From: Gordonia alkaliphila
Lineage (GTDB): Bacteria; Actinomycetota; Actinomycetes; Mycobacteriales; Mycobacteriaceae
Direction: 5' to 3'
DNA: 64,000 nucleotides
Assembly: GCF_023017165.1 (NCBI RefSeq)
Contig: NZ_JALKBW010000001.1
Location: 3,410,001 to 3,474,000 of the forward strand
A model generated the notes under the pieces. That model searched no databases. It was not told the origin of the DNA and was given only the letters and a program-made list of their open reading frames with translations. The position numbers and the translations under genes were made by a program. Below are positions 15,169-26,283 of this stretch, in pieces (position 1 is the stretch's first letter; every line of letters starts with the position of its first letter).

Positions 15169-17667
15169 TCAGCGCAGTCGCGCGCCGACTACGGCGCCCG
15201 CATGCTCCACCGCCGCCAGCTTCGCGACGTTGGCGTCCTCTTCGGTGAGGGTGCGATCGCCCGCGCGGAAGGTCAGCGCGAAGGTCAACGACTTGTGGCC
15301 CTCCCCGACCTGTTCACCGGCGAAGACGTCGAACAGCGCGATCGATTCCAGCAGTTCGCCGGCACCGGCCCGCAACGCATCCTGGACCTGCTGGGCGGGC
15401 ACGTCGTCGGCCACCACCACGTTCACGTCCTGCAGCACCGCGGGGTAGTGCGAGACCTGCGGCGACGGCAGGACTTCGGTCAGCGGCAGCGCGTCGAGGT
15501 CGAGCTCCAGCGCGCACAGGCGCGCGGGCAGCCCGGCCCGCTCGAGGATCGCCGGGTGCAGTTCGCCGGCGTAGCCGACGGTCTGTCCGTCCACTTCCAG
15601 GCGCGCACAGCGGCCCGGATGCCACGGCAGTTCCTGATCGGCGACCAGCGACAGTTCCACCCCGGAAGCAGCGGCGATGATGCGGGCGGCCTCGAAGGCG
15701 TCGTAGGCGTCGGCGACCCGACCCGGACCCCACGGTCCGGCGGGGTCGCGCTGGCCGGTCAGCACGCCGGCCACGTGGACCGGCTGCTGTGGCAGCGAGG
15801 CATCCAGCGCGGCCAGCTCGTCGTCGGACGGGCGACGGGTCACGTCGAGCGCAGGCACCACCGGTCCCTGCTCACCGCCGAGGACCACCTGGCCGACGGC
15901 GAACAGCGCGAGGTCGCGGTTGCCGCGCGCGAGGTTGCGCGCGGTCATCTCCAGCAGCCCCGGGAGCAGCGTGGTGTTCAGTTCCGGACGATCGGTCTCC
16001 AGCGGATTGAGCACCTTGACGGTGGCGCGACGGGGATCGTCGTCGGCCAGCCCCCACACGTCGAAGACGCCGGTGGGCAGGAACGGGTACGGCAGCACCT
16101 CGACGAAGCCGTGGGTGGCCAGCGCGATGCCGACACCGCGACGACGACGCTGGCGCGGGGTGAGGCCGGTGCCGCCGGGTGCGCTCGGCAGGACCGCGGG
16201 AATGCCTTCGAGGCCTTCCAGTCGCAGCACTTCTTCGACCAGGTCGGCGGGCTGGGTCAGGTCGGGGCGCCACGACGGCGGGACCACGGCGAGCGTCGGC
16301 ACGACACCCTCGGCGGCGGCTTCGTCGCCGGTCACCTGGCAGCCGACCTCGCGCAGTCGTGCGGCGGTGGTGCCCGCCGGGTAGGCCAGTCCGGCGACGG
16401 TGTCGGGCAGATCCGCGGCGATCACGATCGCGGCGGTGGGCGTCGGGTCGACACGCACGTCCGACAGTGCGCCGACGATGCGTCCGCCGGCGATCTCGGT
16501 GATCAGGGCGGCCGCGCGATCGGAGGCCACCGGGGTGATCTCCGGATCCACACGCCGCTCGAAGCGCTTGGCGGCCTCCGAGCTGAGTTTGTGGCGCTTG
16601 CCGGTGCGGAAGACGCGGACCTGATCGAAGTCGGCCGACTCCAGCAGCACCCGGGTGGTGGTGGCCGTGACCTCGGTGGCCGCGCCACCCATCACGCCGG
16701 CCAGGGCGATCGGACCGGAATCGTCGGCGATCACCACGTCCTCGGGGTCGAGGGTCCGGACCACGCCGTCGAGCGTCTCCAGCTTCTCGCCCGCGCGCGC
16801 CGAGCGCACGCGGATGGTTCCGACCAGCTTGTCGGCGTCGAAGGCGTGCAGCGGCTGACCGAGTTCGGTCATCACGTAGTTGGTCACGTCGACGATGCCG
16901 GAGATCGGCCGGATCCCGGCGACCATCAGGCGCTTGGCCATCCACCACGGCGAGATCGCGGTCGCGTCGACACCCTCGATCACGCGGGCGGTGTACCGGC
17001 GGGCGTCACTGTCGTCGTCGAGTGCCACCGGCCACGGTTCCCCTGCCTCGCCGGCCAGCGGCGCGCCGGGCAGACCGGGATCGACGTAGGGCACCGCGAA
17101 GGCGCTGGCCAGTTCGCGGGCCAGGCCGCGCATGGAGAAGGCGTAGCCGCGATCCGGGGTGACGTTGACGTCGATCGCCACGTCGTCCAGTCCGAGCACC
17201 TCGTCGGCGCTGGTGCCGGGCTCGGCGGTGCCGGGCGCCAGCACCAGGATGCCGGAGTGATCAGTGCCGATACCGAGCTCGGAGACCGAGCAGATCATGC
17301 CGGCCGACATCTTGCCGTAGGTCTTCCGCGCGCCGATCTCGAAACCGCCGGGCAGCACAGCACCCGGAAGGGCGACCACCACGAGGTCGCCGACGTTGAA
17401 ATTCCGTGCGCCGCAGACGATCTCCTGCGGTGAGTCGTTGCCGACCTCCACGAGGCAGAAGCGGATCGGCTTCTTGAACTCGGTGAGTTCCTCGATGTTC
17501 GCGACCCGGCCCACCACCAGCGGACCGGTGATCGTCGGGAAGGGCTCGACGTCCTCGATTTCGAAGCCGACGCGCACGAAGGCTGCGTCGATGTCATCGG
17601 TCGACGCCGACCAACCGGGGGCTCCGGCCTGCAGTGCTTCGGTCAGCCAGGACTGGGAGAGGCGCAC
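15169..17667 (-). CDS. pheT: Phenylalanyl-tRNA synthetase beta subunit
   Basis: Beta chain of the alpha2-beta2 PheRS, 832 residues. The N-terminal tRNA-binding (EMAP/OB) domain covers about residues 40-160. B3/B4 editing and B5 domains follow, and the C-terminal ferredoxin-fold anticodon-binding domain (about 735-832) contains SHYPAVLQDVNVVV. GTG start. It follows pheS by 60 bp on the same strand and both subunits are needed for activity. Confidence 0.96.
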   Translation of the reverse strand: MRLSQSWLTEALQAGAPGWSASTDDIDAAFVRVGFEIEDVEPFPTITGPLVVGRVANIEELTEFKKPIRFCLVEVGNDSPQEIVCGARNFNVGDLVVVALPGAVLPGGFEIGARKTYGKMSAGMICSVSELGIGTDHSGILVLAPGTAEPGTSADEVLGLDDVAIDVNVTPDRGYAFSMRGLARELASAFAVPYVDPGLPGAPLAGEAGEPWPVALDDDSDARRYTARVIEGVDATAISPWWMAKRLMVAGIRPISGIVDVTNYVMTELGQPLHAFDADKLVGTIRVRSARAGEKLETLDGVVRTLDPEDVVIADDSGPIALAGVMGGAATEVTATTTRVLLESADFDQVRVFRTGKRHKLSSEAAKRFERRVDPEITPVASDRAAALITEIAGGRIVGALSDVRVDPTPTAAIVIAADLPDTVAGLAYPAGTTAARLREVGCQVTGDEAAAEGVVPTLAVVPPSWRPDLTQPADLVEEVLRLEGLEGIPAVLPSAPGGTGLTPRQRRRRGVGIALATHGFVEVLPYPFLPTGVFDVWGLADDDPRRATVKVLNPLETDRPELNTTLLPGLLEMTARNLARGNRDLALFAVGQVVLGGEQGPVVPALDVTRRPSDDELAALDASLPQQPVHVAGVLTGQRDPAGPWGPGRVADAYDAFEAARIIAAASGVELSLVADQELPWHPGRCARLEVDGQTVGYAGELHPAILERAGLPARLCALELDLDALPLTEVLPSPQVSHYPAVLQDVNVVVADDVPAQQVQDALRAGAGELLESIALFDVFAGEQVGEGHKSLTFALTFRAGDRTLTEEDANVAKLAAVEHAGAVVGARLR

Positions 17668-17727
17668 GGGGAACTTCTTTCGCGTCGGTGCGGATTGCGT
17701 GAGGGAGATCGGGGGTGAGGCCGCGAA

Positions 17728-18861
<1,134 letters not shown>

Positions 18862-18951
18862 GTGGACTCGCCGACGCCAACAGGCATGGGATCACCGTGC
18901 ATGCAGAGCCCCGGTGTTACGCTCGACGGGTTTTGAGCACGGGGGTGGGCG

Positions 18952-19698
18952 ATGACTCGCGCGATGCTGCGTCGTAATCAGGGATGGGGCCTTGTTGTTC
19001 TGCTGGCTACAGCTCTCCCGATCAGTGGCTGCCAGGGCGAACCCAGTACGACCAGATCGGCGATCCCTTCAACGCCACCGCGGTCTGCAGCCGACTATCC
19101 GGTAATCTGGCTCCCGACACCGGCCCTCGACCTCAATAGCCCCGACGGCACCTTTGCCCGCGCATACGGGGAATCCATCTATCGAAGCCAATGGCTGGGC
19201 TGGGACGGAGTAGCACCAGGGTTCCAAGAAGCTTACGATCCGATGCTGCCACTGACCGACTTCGATGGGCAACCTCTCGGATACCAACGCGACGCTCGAC
19301 GCCGTGTCGCGCCGCACATCAGCTACATGTGGGCTGCACCTTTCCCTGAACCCGACCCAGCCGAGAAAGATGACACTGGGGGTAACTGGAGATCGTTGAG
19401 TCCGGACGTGGGCGGGCTGGCACTCTGTGTTCACGCGGCGATCCGCCTGCCGAAAGGCGTCGCTGCGCCGGCGCTCGAGATCTTCACCTATCGGCGCGAC
19501 GGTACAGCGCCACCGGCCGACCAGCAGGGCCCGCGTGCCATGCCGAGCCTCAACGTCTTCGGCGGATGGCACGGCCTCGACTGGATCCTACCGACAGACC
19601 CGCTCAGGAAGCGGTGTGATCGCCTTCCCACAGGCGCGCCTCCATTGTCGAACGACATGGTCCGATCTCAGCCCGGATGGCCCGCCGACGGCCAGTGA
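18952..19698 (+). CDS. Hypothetical lipoprotein
   Basis: A 248-residue protein that I do not recognise. The N-terminus is a lipoprotein signal: positive residues, hydrophobic stretch and lipobox ISGC with Cys27, so it should be anchored to the outer face of the membrane. The mature part is rich in Pro, Trp and Asp with no known motif. ATG start behind a GGGGGTGGG site. Base composition is visibly lower in GC than its neighbours and codon use is less biased, suggesting transfer. It lies divergent from pheS and upstream of a gene remnant in the same frame. Confidence 0.7.
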   Translation: MTRAMLRRNQGWGLVVLLATALPISGCQGEPSTTRSAIPSTPPRSAADYPVIWLPTPALDLNSPDGTFARAYGESIYRSQWLGWDGVAPGFQEAYDPMLPLTDFDGQPLGYQRDARRRVAPHISYMWAAPFPEPDPAEKDDTGGNWRSLSPDVGGLALCVHAAIRLPKGVAAPALEIFTYRRDGTAPPADQQGPRAMPSLNVFGGWHGLDWILPTDPLRKRCDRLPTGAPPLSNDMVRSQPGWPADGQ

Positions 19699-19764
19699 CG
19701 CATCAGCGCGCGGAGACAAACCACTGGTCCGCAGTCGAGGATTCACCAGGAACAACTGCAAGGG

Positions 19765-19959
19765 CGTGTCACCGTCGACTGGCTGAACGGCGCCGCACCC
19801 CTGGGCAAGCAGCAGCACTCCACGATCAGCGGCACCAAGAAGCCCGGCAAGGTCCTGCTCCAGAAGGAGATCTGGATCGGCTCCGGCCTGGCGCTGATCG
19901 CCTTCCGATCCGGCGGCCCGGTCCAGAAGCCGGCCAGCGGCTACATCTGGGTCAGCTGA
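19765..19959 (+). pseudogene. 3' remnant of a coding sequence
   Basis: About 64 codons without a start, reading GRVTVDWLNGAAPLGK near the beginning and ending in SGYIWVS before TGA. It has the GC-rich third positions of a real gene, unlike the 65 bp before it, and is in the same frame as the preceding lipoprotein after that gene's TGA. This looks like the C-terminal end of a gene whose 5' part was lost. I do not recognise the family. The rest of the 434-bp interval to the kinase holds no gene, only two short hairpins near 20071-20115. Confidence 0.5.
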
Positions 19960-20070
19960 GCCACCGCGGACCCGGGATCGGCGTCACGGGATGGCGACGA
20001 ATCCGGCAACCAGCCGCCCCAGCCCTCGAACTGTTCCTAAGTGAAAGGTAAGTTGAGGCAATCCAGCTGC

Positions 20071-20091
20071 AACCCCGTGGTCTGCGGGGTT
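20071..20091 (+). other. Small stem-loop upstream of the kinase gene
   Basis: AACCCCG and CGGGGTT can pair over a 7-base loop, followed 10 bases later by a second small hairpin (CGCTC/GAGCG). They lie 40-60 bases before the kinase start. There is no T-tract, so they may be mRNA leader structure or a weak terminator. Confidence 0.3.
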
Positions 20092-20132
20092 CGACCGCAG
20101 CGCTCTTCTTGAGCGCCATATAGGGAGGTATT

Positions 20133-22490
20133 GTGCCGGTCGCACCAGGACAACAGATTGCGGGATACCGCGTCGTCGCCCAACTCGGCTCGGGGGCCAT
20201 GGGCGACGTGTACATCGTGGAGAATCCGCACCTCATGCGCCGCGAGGCCATGAAAGTGATTTCGGTCGGCGGGTCGTCGAACCCCGACTTCCAGCAGCGC
20301 TTCACCAATGAGGCGCGCACCGCCGCCGCGCTGGACCACCCGAGCATCATCACGGTGTACGCCTACGGCGTCGAGAACGAAGCCCCGTGGTTCACCATGA
20401 GCTACCTCGACGGCCCGGACCTCGCATCCGAACGACTCTCCGCCGCCGATGTGATCACCGTGGTGAGTCAGGTGTCCGACGCACTGGACTACGCGCACGC
20501 CCGCCAGGTGGTCCACCGCGACATCAAGCCGGCCAACATCGTGATCACCCGCGAGGACGACGGCACGCTCCGCCGCGCCGTGGTCCTCGACTTCGGTATC
20601 GCCCGCCTCTCCGACTCCCCGCAGCTCACCGCGGCGAACTCGGTGGTCGGCACGATGGCCTACACCGCGCCGGAGATCATCTCCGGCCATGCCGCCGACG
20701 CACGGTCGGACCAGTACTCGCTGGCCTGCACCACCTACACCATGCTGGCCGGCACGTCGCCGTTCCACGGCGACACCTCGGCGTCGATCATGATGGCGCA
20801 CCTGCAGCAGCCCGTGCCGTCGATCGCCCAGGTCCGCCCGGACCTCGCACCCCTCGCGCCGGTCCTTCAGCGCGCGATGGACAAGAACCCGGCCAACCGC
20901 TATCCCGACTGCCGGTCGTTCGCCGCCGACCTGCAGCGCGCGCTCGCTCACACGCAGGCCGGCACGTCGACCACCGTCGCCCCGATCCCGCTGCCGGGCG
21001 GCCACACCTCGCATCCGTCGGTGCCCGGTTCCCACCCCGGTTTCGGTTCCCAGCCCGGCTTCGGTTCCCAGCCCGGCTTCGGAGCGCAGCCGGGGTACGG
21101 TTCCCAGCCGTCGGTCCCCGGTTACCCGCAGCCCGGCACCCTGCCGGACGGCACCATGCCGATGTACCCGCCGAGCCAGCCCGGCCAGCCCGTCGGTGCG
21201 CCCGGCTGGGCGCCGATGGCCGGTATGCCCGGCCAGCCCGGCGGCGTGCCGCCGAAGAAGAGCAAGAAGGGTCTGTTCGTGGGGCTCGGCGTGCTCGCGG
21301 TCGCGATCATCGCGGTGGCGGCCACATCACCGCTGTGGTGGCCCAAGTCCGATCCGGCACCGGTGGTAGCGACCGCGTCGTCGCAGGCCACCCTCGCGTC
21401 GTATCTGGGTACCCTGTGCGCCATCGAAAAGTCGGCCCTCTACTGCTGGGGCGGCAACAGCGAAGGCCAGCTCGGCGACGGCTCGGAGAACGACCGGATC
21501 ACCCCGGCCGCCATCAGCACGCTCAAGGACGTCACCGCGGTGGCCCTCGGCGGCTACAACGAGGGCGACGAGCCCGAGGTCACCACGTGCGCGGTGGCCG
21601 AGAACGACGCCTACTGCTGGGGTTCGGGCCTGTTCGGCGTCCTCGGCAACAACTCGAGCAGCAGTTCCTCGGTCCCGCTCAAGGTCAACGGCCTCGGCAA
21701 GGTGACCGCGATCAGCACCGACAAGTACACCACCTGCGCGGTCTCCGACGGCGACGTCTGGTGCTGGGGCTGGAACTCCCGCGGCGAGGGCGGCTCCGAC
21801 TCCGGCTCGGAGATCGAGATGCCGACCAAGGTCACCGGCGTCGCCGACGTCACGTCCCTGTCGGTCCGCAGCGGTAACACCTGCGCGGTGACCAAGCAGC
21901 AGGAACTGTTCTGCTGGGGCGACAACTACAACGGCCAGCTCGGCAACGGCAACACCGATCGCAACCCGGTCCCCGCCAAGGTCGAGGGCCTCGGCAAGGT
22001 CACCTCGGTCTCGGTCGGTTCGGGTAGCGCCGACAAGGTGCGCTTCAATCAGGTCTGCGCCGTGTCCGACGGTGACGTCTACTGCTGGGGCGCCACGTTC
22101 GCCGGCGACTCCAGCGACGTGACCCCGCAGCTCTCGCCGAAGAAGATCGACGGCCTGCCCGGCGGCGCGACGACGGTCAGCACCGACATCAACACGATGT
22201 GCGCCACGGCCGACGACAAGGCCTACTGCTGGGGCAACGACCGCCTCGCGCAGGCCGGCAACAACGCCGCCTCGGACGTCATCAGCACCCCGACCGAGGT
22301 CCGAGGCCTCGGCAAGGTGACCGCCGTGGTCACCGGCACCAGCACCTCGTGCGCGATGTCCGACGACCAGGCCTACTGCTGGGGCTTCAACGGCGGCGGC
22401 CGCATCGGCGACGGCAGCCAGCCCGACCCGGGCCCGAACGACGAGTCGCCGAAGGTCCCGAACCCCGTGCGGGTCGCGATCCCGGACTGA
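20133..22490 (+). CDS. Receptor-type Ser/Thr protein kinase with seven RCC1-like outer repeats
   Basis: A 785-residue PknB-type kinase. Kinase domain residues 10-280: glycine loop GSGAMGDVY (19-27), Lys41, HRDIKPAN (128-135), DFG (153-155). Next comes a Pro/Gly/Gln linker (285-375) with GFGSQP-type repeats, then one membrane helix (about 380-402). The outer domain has seven units, each with a cysteine pair in the pattern C-A-x(6-8)-[YWF]-C-W-G (for example CAIEKSALYCWGGN and CAVSDGDVYCWGAT). Seven RCC1-like units suggest a seven-bladed beta-propeller, probably sensing or binding something outside the cell. The GTG start has AGGGAGG just upstream. No phosphatase or obvious substrate gene is adjacent, and an intrinsic terminator follows. 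Confidence 0.9.
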   Translation: MPVAPGQQIAGYRVVAQLGSGAMGDVYIVENPHLMRREAMKVISVGGSSNPDFQQRFTNEARTAAALDHPSIITVYAYGVENEAPWFTMSYLDGPDLASERLSAADVITVVSQVSDALDYAHARQVVHRDIKPANIVITREDDGTLRRAVVLDFGIARLSDSPQLTAANSVVGTMAYTAPEIISGHAADARSDQYSLACTTYTMLAGTSPFHGDTSASIMMAHLQQPVPSIAQVRPDLAPLAPVLQRAMDKNPANRYPDCRSFAADLQRALAHTQAGTSTTVAPIPLPGGHTSHPSVPGSHPGFGSQPGFGSQPGFGAQPGYGSQPSVPGYPQPGTLPDGTMPMYPPSQPGQPVGAPGWAPMAGMPGQPGGVPPKKSKKGLFVGLGVLAVAIIAVAATSPLWWPKSDPAPVVATASSQATLASYLGTLCAIEKSALYCWGGNSEGQLGDGSENDRITPAAISTLKDVTAVALGGYNEGDEPEVTTCAVAENDAYCWGSGLFGVLGNNSSSSSSVPLKVNGLGKVTAISTDKYTTCAVSDGDVWCWGWNSRGEGGSDSGSEIEMPTKVTGVADVTSLSVRSGNTCAVTKQQELFCWGDNYNGQLGNGNTDRNPVPAKVEGLGKVTSVSVGSGSADKVRFNQVCAVSDGDVYCWGATFAGDSSDVTPQLSPKKIDGLPGGATTVSTDINTMCATADDKAYCWGNDRLAQAGNNAASDVISTPTEVRGLGKVTAVVTGTSTSCAMSDDQAYCWGFNGGGRIGDGSQPDPGPNDESPKVPNPVRVAIPD

Positions 22491-22514
22491 TCGACTCGGC
22501 GACGGCAACGAGAA

Positions 22515-22554
22515 GAGGGGGCCGCGGCGCTTTGCGCCGCGGGCCCCTCCTTTT
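22515..22554 (+). terminator. Intrinsic terminator after the kinase gene
   Basis: A 16-bp GC-rich stem with one mismatch (22515-22530 pairing with 22534-22549), a TTT loop, then CTTTT at the 3' side. It lies 25 bp after the kinase stop and separates it from the amidohydrolase gene. Confidence 0.8.
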
Positions 22555-22633
22555 GTGCCGTGTCCGGGACGGGCCGCGCAGCGCCGACGCGCGAATCCGG
22601 AACACCCCGTCGGCACCGTGTAGAACAACAAGT

Positions 22634-23866
22634 ATGACGACCACTGTCTTGCACAATGCCCGCCTGATCGACGGCACCGGAGCCGAACCCGTCGCCGACG
22701 CCGTCGTCGTGATCGACGACAGCACCATCACCTACGCTGGTCCGGCGTCCGGCGCCCCGCAGGTCGACGACGCGGCGACCCGCGTCGATCTCGGCGGCAA
22801 CACCGTCTGCCCCGGATTCTTCGACGTCCACGTGCACATGTCGCTGCCCGGCACCAAGGGCTCCCCGATCATGGCCGCGATGGTCCCGCCGTCGTACCGC
22901 TACTTCCAGCTGATCGACCGCCTGAAGGTGACGCTGCAGGCCGGGGTCACCACGGTGCGCGACATGATGGGCATCGACACCGGTGTCCGCGACGCGGTGG
23001 CGCACGGCCTCATCGAGGGCCCGCGCCTGCTGGTCGCCGACAAGATGATCAGCCAGACCGGCGGCCACGCCGACTTCCACATCCCGTCCGGCCTGAGCGG
23101 CACCGGAATCGTCGGCGGCGTCCTGGTGGACACCGTCGACGAGGCCCGCCTCGAAGCGCGCGAACTCTGCCGCGAGGGCGTCGACGTGATCAAGGTGGCC
23201 TCCAGCGGCGGCGTCACGTCGATCAACGACGAACCCGACTACCTCGGCGCGCGCGAAGAGATCGTCTCGGCTCTGGTCGAGGAGGGCGACGCCTACGGCG
23301 GCCGTCCCGTCGCCGCACACGCGATCGGCCTCAAGGGCATCACCGCGGCCATCCGCGGCGGCGCGCGCAGCATCGAGCACGGCTATGCGATCACCGACGA
23401 ACTGCGCCAGGAAATGGTCGCCAACGGCCAGTTCCTGGTTCCGACGCTGCTCGAGACCATGCACCCGGACACCGCCACCCCGCAGGCCGTCGCCAAGAGC
23501 GAGAAGTGGCACGCGATGGCGCAGGAGTCGATCCGCAAGTCGGTCGACGCCGGTATCAAGATCGCGACCGGCACCGACGCCGGACTGGTCCCCGACCACG
23601 GCACCAACCTCGGAGAGGTGGGCCTGCTGGTGAGGTTCGGCGGCATGACGCCGCTGCAGGCGATCAGCGCAGGCACCAAGGTCTCCGCGGAGCTGTGCGG
23701 CGTCGACGACAAGCTCGGCACCCTGGAAGCCGGGAAGCTGGCCGACGTGGTCGTCGTGAAGGGCGATCCCAGTGTCGACGCCGACCTCGTGGGCGACAAC
23801 GCCAACATCCTGCTGGTCCTCAAGGAGGGCAAGGCCAAGAGCAACCGCGGCGACTTCGCGGTCTAG
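22634..23866 (+). CDS. Metal-dependent amidohydrolase (prolidase/imidazolonepropionase-like)
   Basis: A 410-residue amidohydrolase-superfamily enzyme. Metal-site motifs occur in order: FDVHVHMS (near 63-70), the lysine region VIKVASSGG, AAHAIGLKG, the SIEHGY histidine and GTDAG with the catalytic Asp. It resembles the cytoplasmic dipeptidase/imidazolonepropionase-like group (cd01299 type). The real substrate is unknown. ATG start at 22634; I see no strong ribosome-binding site. It is flanked by terminators on both sides and so is probably its own unit. Confidence 0.85.
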   Translation: MTTTVLHNARLIDGTGAEPVADAVVVIDDSTITYAGPASGAPQVDDAATRVDLGGNTVCPGFFDVHVHMSLPGTKGSPIMAAMVPPSYRYFQLIDRLKVTLQAGVTTVRDMMGIDTGVRDAVAHGLIEGPRLLVADKMISQTGGHADFHIPSGLSGTGIVGGVLVDTVDEARLEARELCREGVDVIKVASSGGVTSINDEPDYLGAREEIVSALVEEGDAYGGRPVAAHAIGLKGITAAIRGGARSIEHGYAITDELRQEMVANGQFLVPTLLETMHPDTATPQAVAKSEKWHAMAQESIRKSVDAGIKIATGTDAGLVPDHGTNLGEVGLLVRFGGMTPLQAISAGTKVSAELCGVDDKLGTLEAGKLADVVVVKGDPSVDADLVGDNANILLVLKEGKAKSNRGDFAV

Positions 23867-23884
23867 CCACGACGCAGACGAAAC

Positions 23885-23915
23885 GGGCCCGCCACACGTC
23901 ACGTGTGGCGGGCCC
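23885..23915. terminator. Bidirectional terminator between amidohydrolase and tsnR
   Basis: Perfect 14-bp inverted repeat (GGGCCCGCCACACG and its complement) around a TCA loop, placed between two convergent genes. The T-tract is weak on both sides, as is usual in high-GC actinobacteria. Confidence 0.7.
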
Positions 23916-23940
23916 CGCTCGTCTGTCCCTCGCCTCTTGT

Positions 23941-24732
23941 TCAGTGCTGCGCGGTGGCGCTCGCATAGAGGCAGATGGCCGACGCGGCAGCCAGGTTGAG
24001 GCTCTCGGCGCGGCCGTGAATGGGAATCGAGACACGGTGGTCGGCGGCGGCCACCACCGACTCGGGCAGGCCGTGCGCCTCGTTGCCGAACAGCCAGGCG
24101 TGACCGGCAGCGAGTAGCTCGCCGGCGGCGGGCAGGTCCACTTCCCCACCCATGGTGGTCGCCAGCGTCGCCAGGCCCGCGGCGCGCACGCGGTCCAGGG
24201 CGCCGTCGACGTCCTTGTCCACGGCGATCGGCACATGGAAGACGCTGCCCGCGCTGGCGCGCACGCATTTGCCGTTGTGCGGGTCCACGGCGTCGCCGAG
24301 CAGCAGCACCGCGGCCGCCCCCATCGCGTCGGCGCAGCGGATCAGGGTGCCGACGTTGCCCGGCTCGCGCGGCTCCACCGCGACCACCACGAAGCCCGCG
24401 CCGGCCAGATCGAAGTGGTGCAGGCTCGTGGTGACGAGCGCGGAGACCGCGAAGATCCCCGGGGCGGTGGTGGTCTCGCTGAGCTTGTCGGCGGCGCGCG
24501 CCGTGAGGCGGTGCACCGGCAGTCCGGCCGTCTCGGCACGCTCGATCAGCTCGCGGTGACGGTCGGCGTCGTCGTCGCGCACCAGCAACTGCCGGGCGCG
24601 TTCGGTGGACAGTGCGGCGTCGACTGCGTTGGCCCCTTCGGCGAGGAAGATCCCCTCGGCGCGTCGGACCGACGCCCGGTGCAGTTTGGCCAACGAAACG
24701 ACCCGCGACGAACGTTCGGTGAGAACATCCAT
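23941..24732 (-). CDS. tsnR: 23S rRNA/tRNA 2'-O-ribose methyltransferase (SpoU family)
   Basis: SAM-dependent RNA ribose methyltransferase of the SPOUT superfamily, 263 residues. A substrate-binding domain (about 1-95) precedes the knotted catalytic domain, whose motifs are PGNVGTLIRCADAMGA (motif 1), LFGNEAHGLPES (motif 2) and SIPIHGRAESLNLAAA (motif 3). Position next to rplT matches M. tuberculosis tsnR; the exact modified nucleotide is not known. ATG start, 40 bp after rplT. Confidence 0.88.
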   Translation of the reverse strand: MDVLTERSSRVVSLAKLHRASVRRAEGIFLAEGANAVDAALSTERARQLLVRDDDADRHRELIERAETAGLPVHRLTARAADKLSETTTAPGIFAVSALVTTSLHHFDLAGAGFVVVAVEPREPGNVGTLIRCADAMGAAAVLLLGDAVDPHNGKCVRASAGSVFHVPIAVDKDVDGALDRVRAAGLATLATTMGGEVDLPAAGELLAAGHAWLFGNEAHGLPESVVAAADHRVSIPIHGRAESLNLAAASAICLYASATAQH

Positions 24733-24772
24733 CGCGGGTCGGTTCGTGTCTACGGTGTCGACAGCGGGCCGA

Positions 24773-25153
24773 TCAGGCGGCCGGTGCGTTGACGTCGTCG
24801 GGCAGCGCCTTGCGAGCCACGTCGACCAGACCGGCGAACGCGGTCGGGTCGGTGACGGCCAGGTCGGCGAGGACCTTGCGGTCCACCTCGACGCCGGCCA
24901 GCTTCAGGCCCTGCATGAAGCGGTTGTAGGTCATGTCGTTCTGACGCGCCGCAGCGTTGATGCGCTGGATCCACAGCTTGCGGAACTCGCCCTTGCGCGC
25001 CTTGCGGTCGCGGTAGGCGTAGGTCATCGAGTGGAGCTGCTGCTCCTTGGCCTTGCGGTACAGGCGCGACCGCTGACCGCGGTAGCCCTTCGAGGCCTCG
25101 AGGATAGTGCGGCGCTTCTTATGAGCGTTGACCGCCCTTTTGACACGTGCCAT
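24773..25153 (-). CDS. rplT: 50S ribosomal protein L20
   Basis: Ribosomal protein L20, 126 residues, highly basic; binds 23S rRNA early in large-subunit assembly. The characteristic [14 protein letters not shown] start and the [20 protein letters not shown] region are present. Third gene of infC-rpmI-rplT, separated from rpmI by 33 bp. Confidence 0.98.
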   Translation of the reverse strand: MARVKRAVNAHKKRRTILEASKGYRGQRSRLYRKAKEQQLHSMTYAYRDRKARKGEFRKLWIQRINAAARQNDMTYNRFMQGLKLAGVEVDRKVLADLAVTDPTAFAGLVDVARKALPDDVNAPAA

Positions 25154-25186
25154 GAGTTTTCAGTCCTAACTAACGATTCTTACAAG

Positions 25187-25381
25187 TCACTTGTTCAGCA
25201 GGCGCTTGATGCGCGGGGCGTCGGCCTCGCTCACCACGACGGTGCCGTCCAGGCGACGCTTGACCCGCGAGGACTTGTGCTCGAGGAGGTGGCGCTTGCC
25301 GGCCTTCTGGCGGACGATCTTGCCGCTGCCGGTCACCTTGAATCGCTTCGCGGTGCCCTTGTGAGTCTTGCTCTTAGGCAT
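25187..25381 (-). CDS. rpmI: 50S ribosomal protein L35
   Basis: Ribosomal protein L35, 64 residues, strongly basic, starting [20 protein letters not shown] as in other bacteria. ATG start. It sits between infC (91 bp upstream) and rplT in the standard order. Confidence 0.98.
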   Translation of the reverse strand: MPKSKTHKGTAKRFKVTGSGKIVRQKAGKRHLLEHKSSRVKRRLDGTVVVSEADAPRIKRLLNK

Positions 25382-25472
25382 GGTTTTCCTTCATTCGGGC
25401 GAAGACCATCGCCGTGCCGTTGGTCCGGCGCGGTGCTGGCTTCGCGTGAGTGGGGTGCGGGGGTTGGGCTGC

Positions 25473-26027
<555 letters not shown>

Positions 26028-26283
26028 GTGGCCTCCTCCATCGGGTTTTCACTGCCGACCGTTCGTGCGGAGCGAAGTAGCGAGAGGGGCGTTCGATGCG
26101 AAGACACCAACGCAGATGCGGGCGGCGGCATCCCGGACGGGCGCCGCGCCACCATCGTCGTGCGATGATGTGACCTTCGACCGTAAAACAGCAGCTCATC
26201 GAGTGCGTCGGACGGTGGGATACGAACATCCTCTTGCTACCCCGGCAACGCCAGGGCGGTCATGCTGTGAAAGTCTAACAGTC
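26028..26283 (-). other. Long infC leader / divergent promoter region
   Basis: About 256 bp between infC and the divergent DUF1844 gene with no coding content. It must hold both promoters. The infC transcript could carry a leader of up to about 250 bases; I cannot identify a known leader RNA in it. Confidence 0.4.

Noticed and set aside
26028..26283. Known riboswitch or L20 leader in front of infC
   Set aside because: I could not match conserved elements of any known leader; left as an unassigned long leader.
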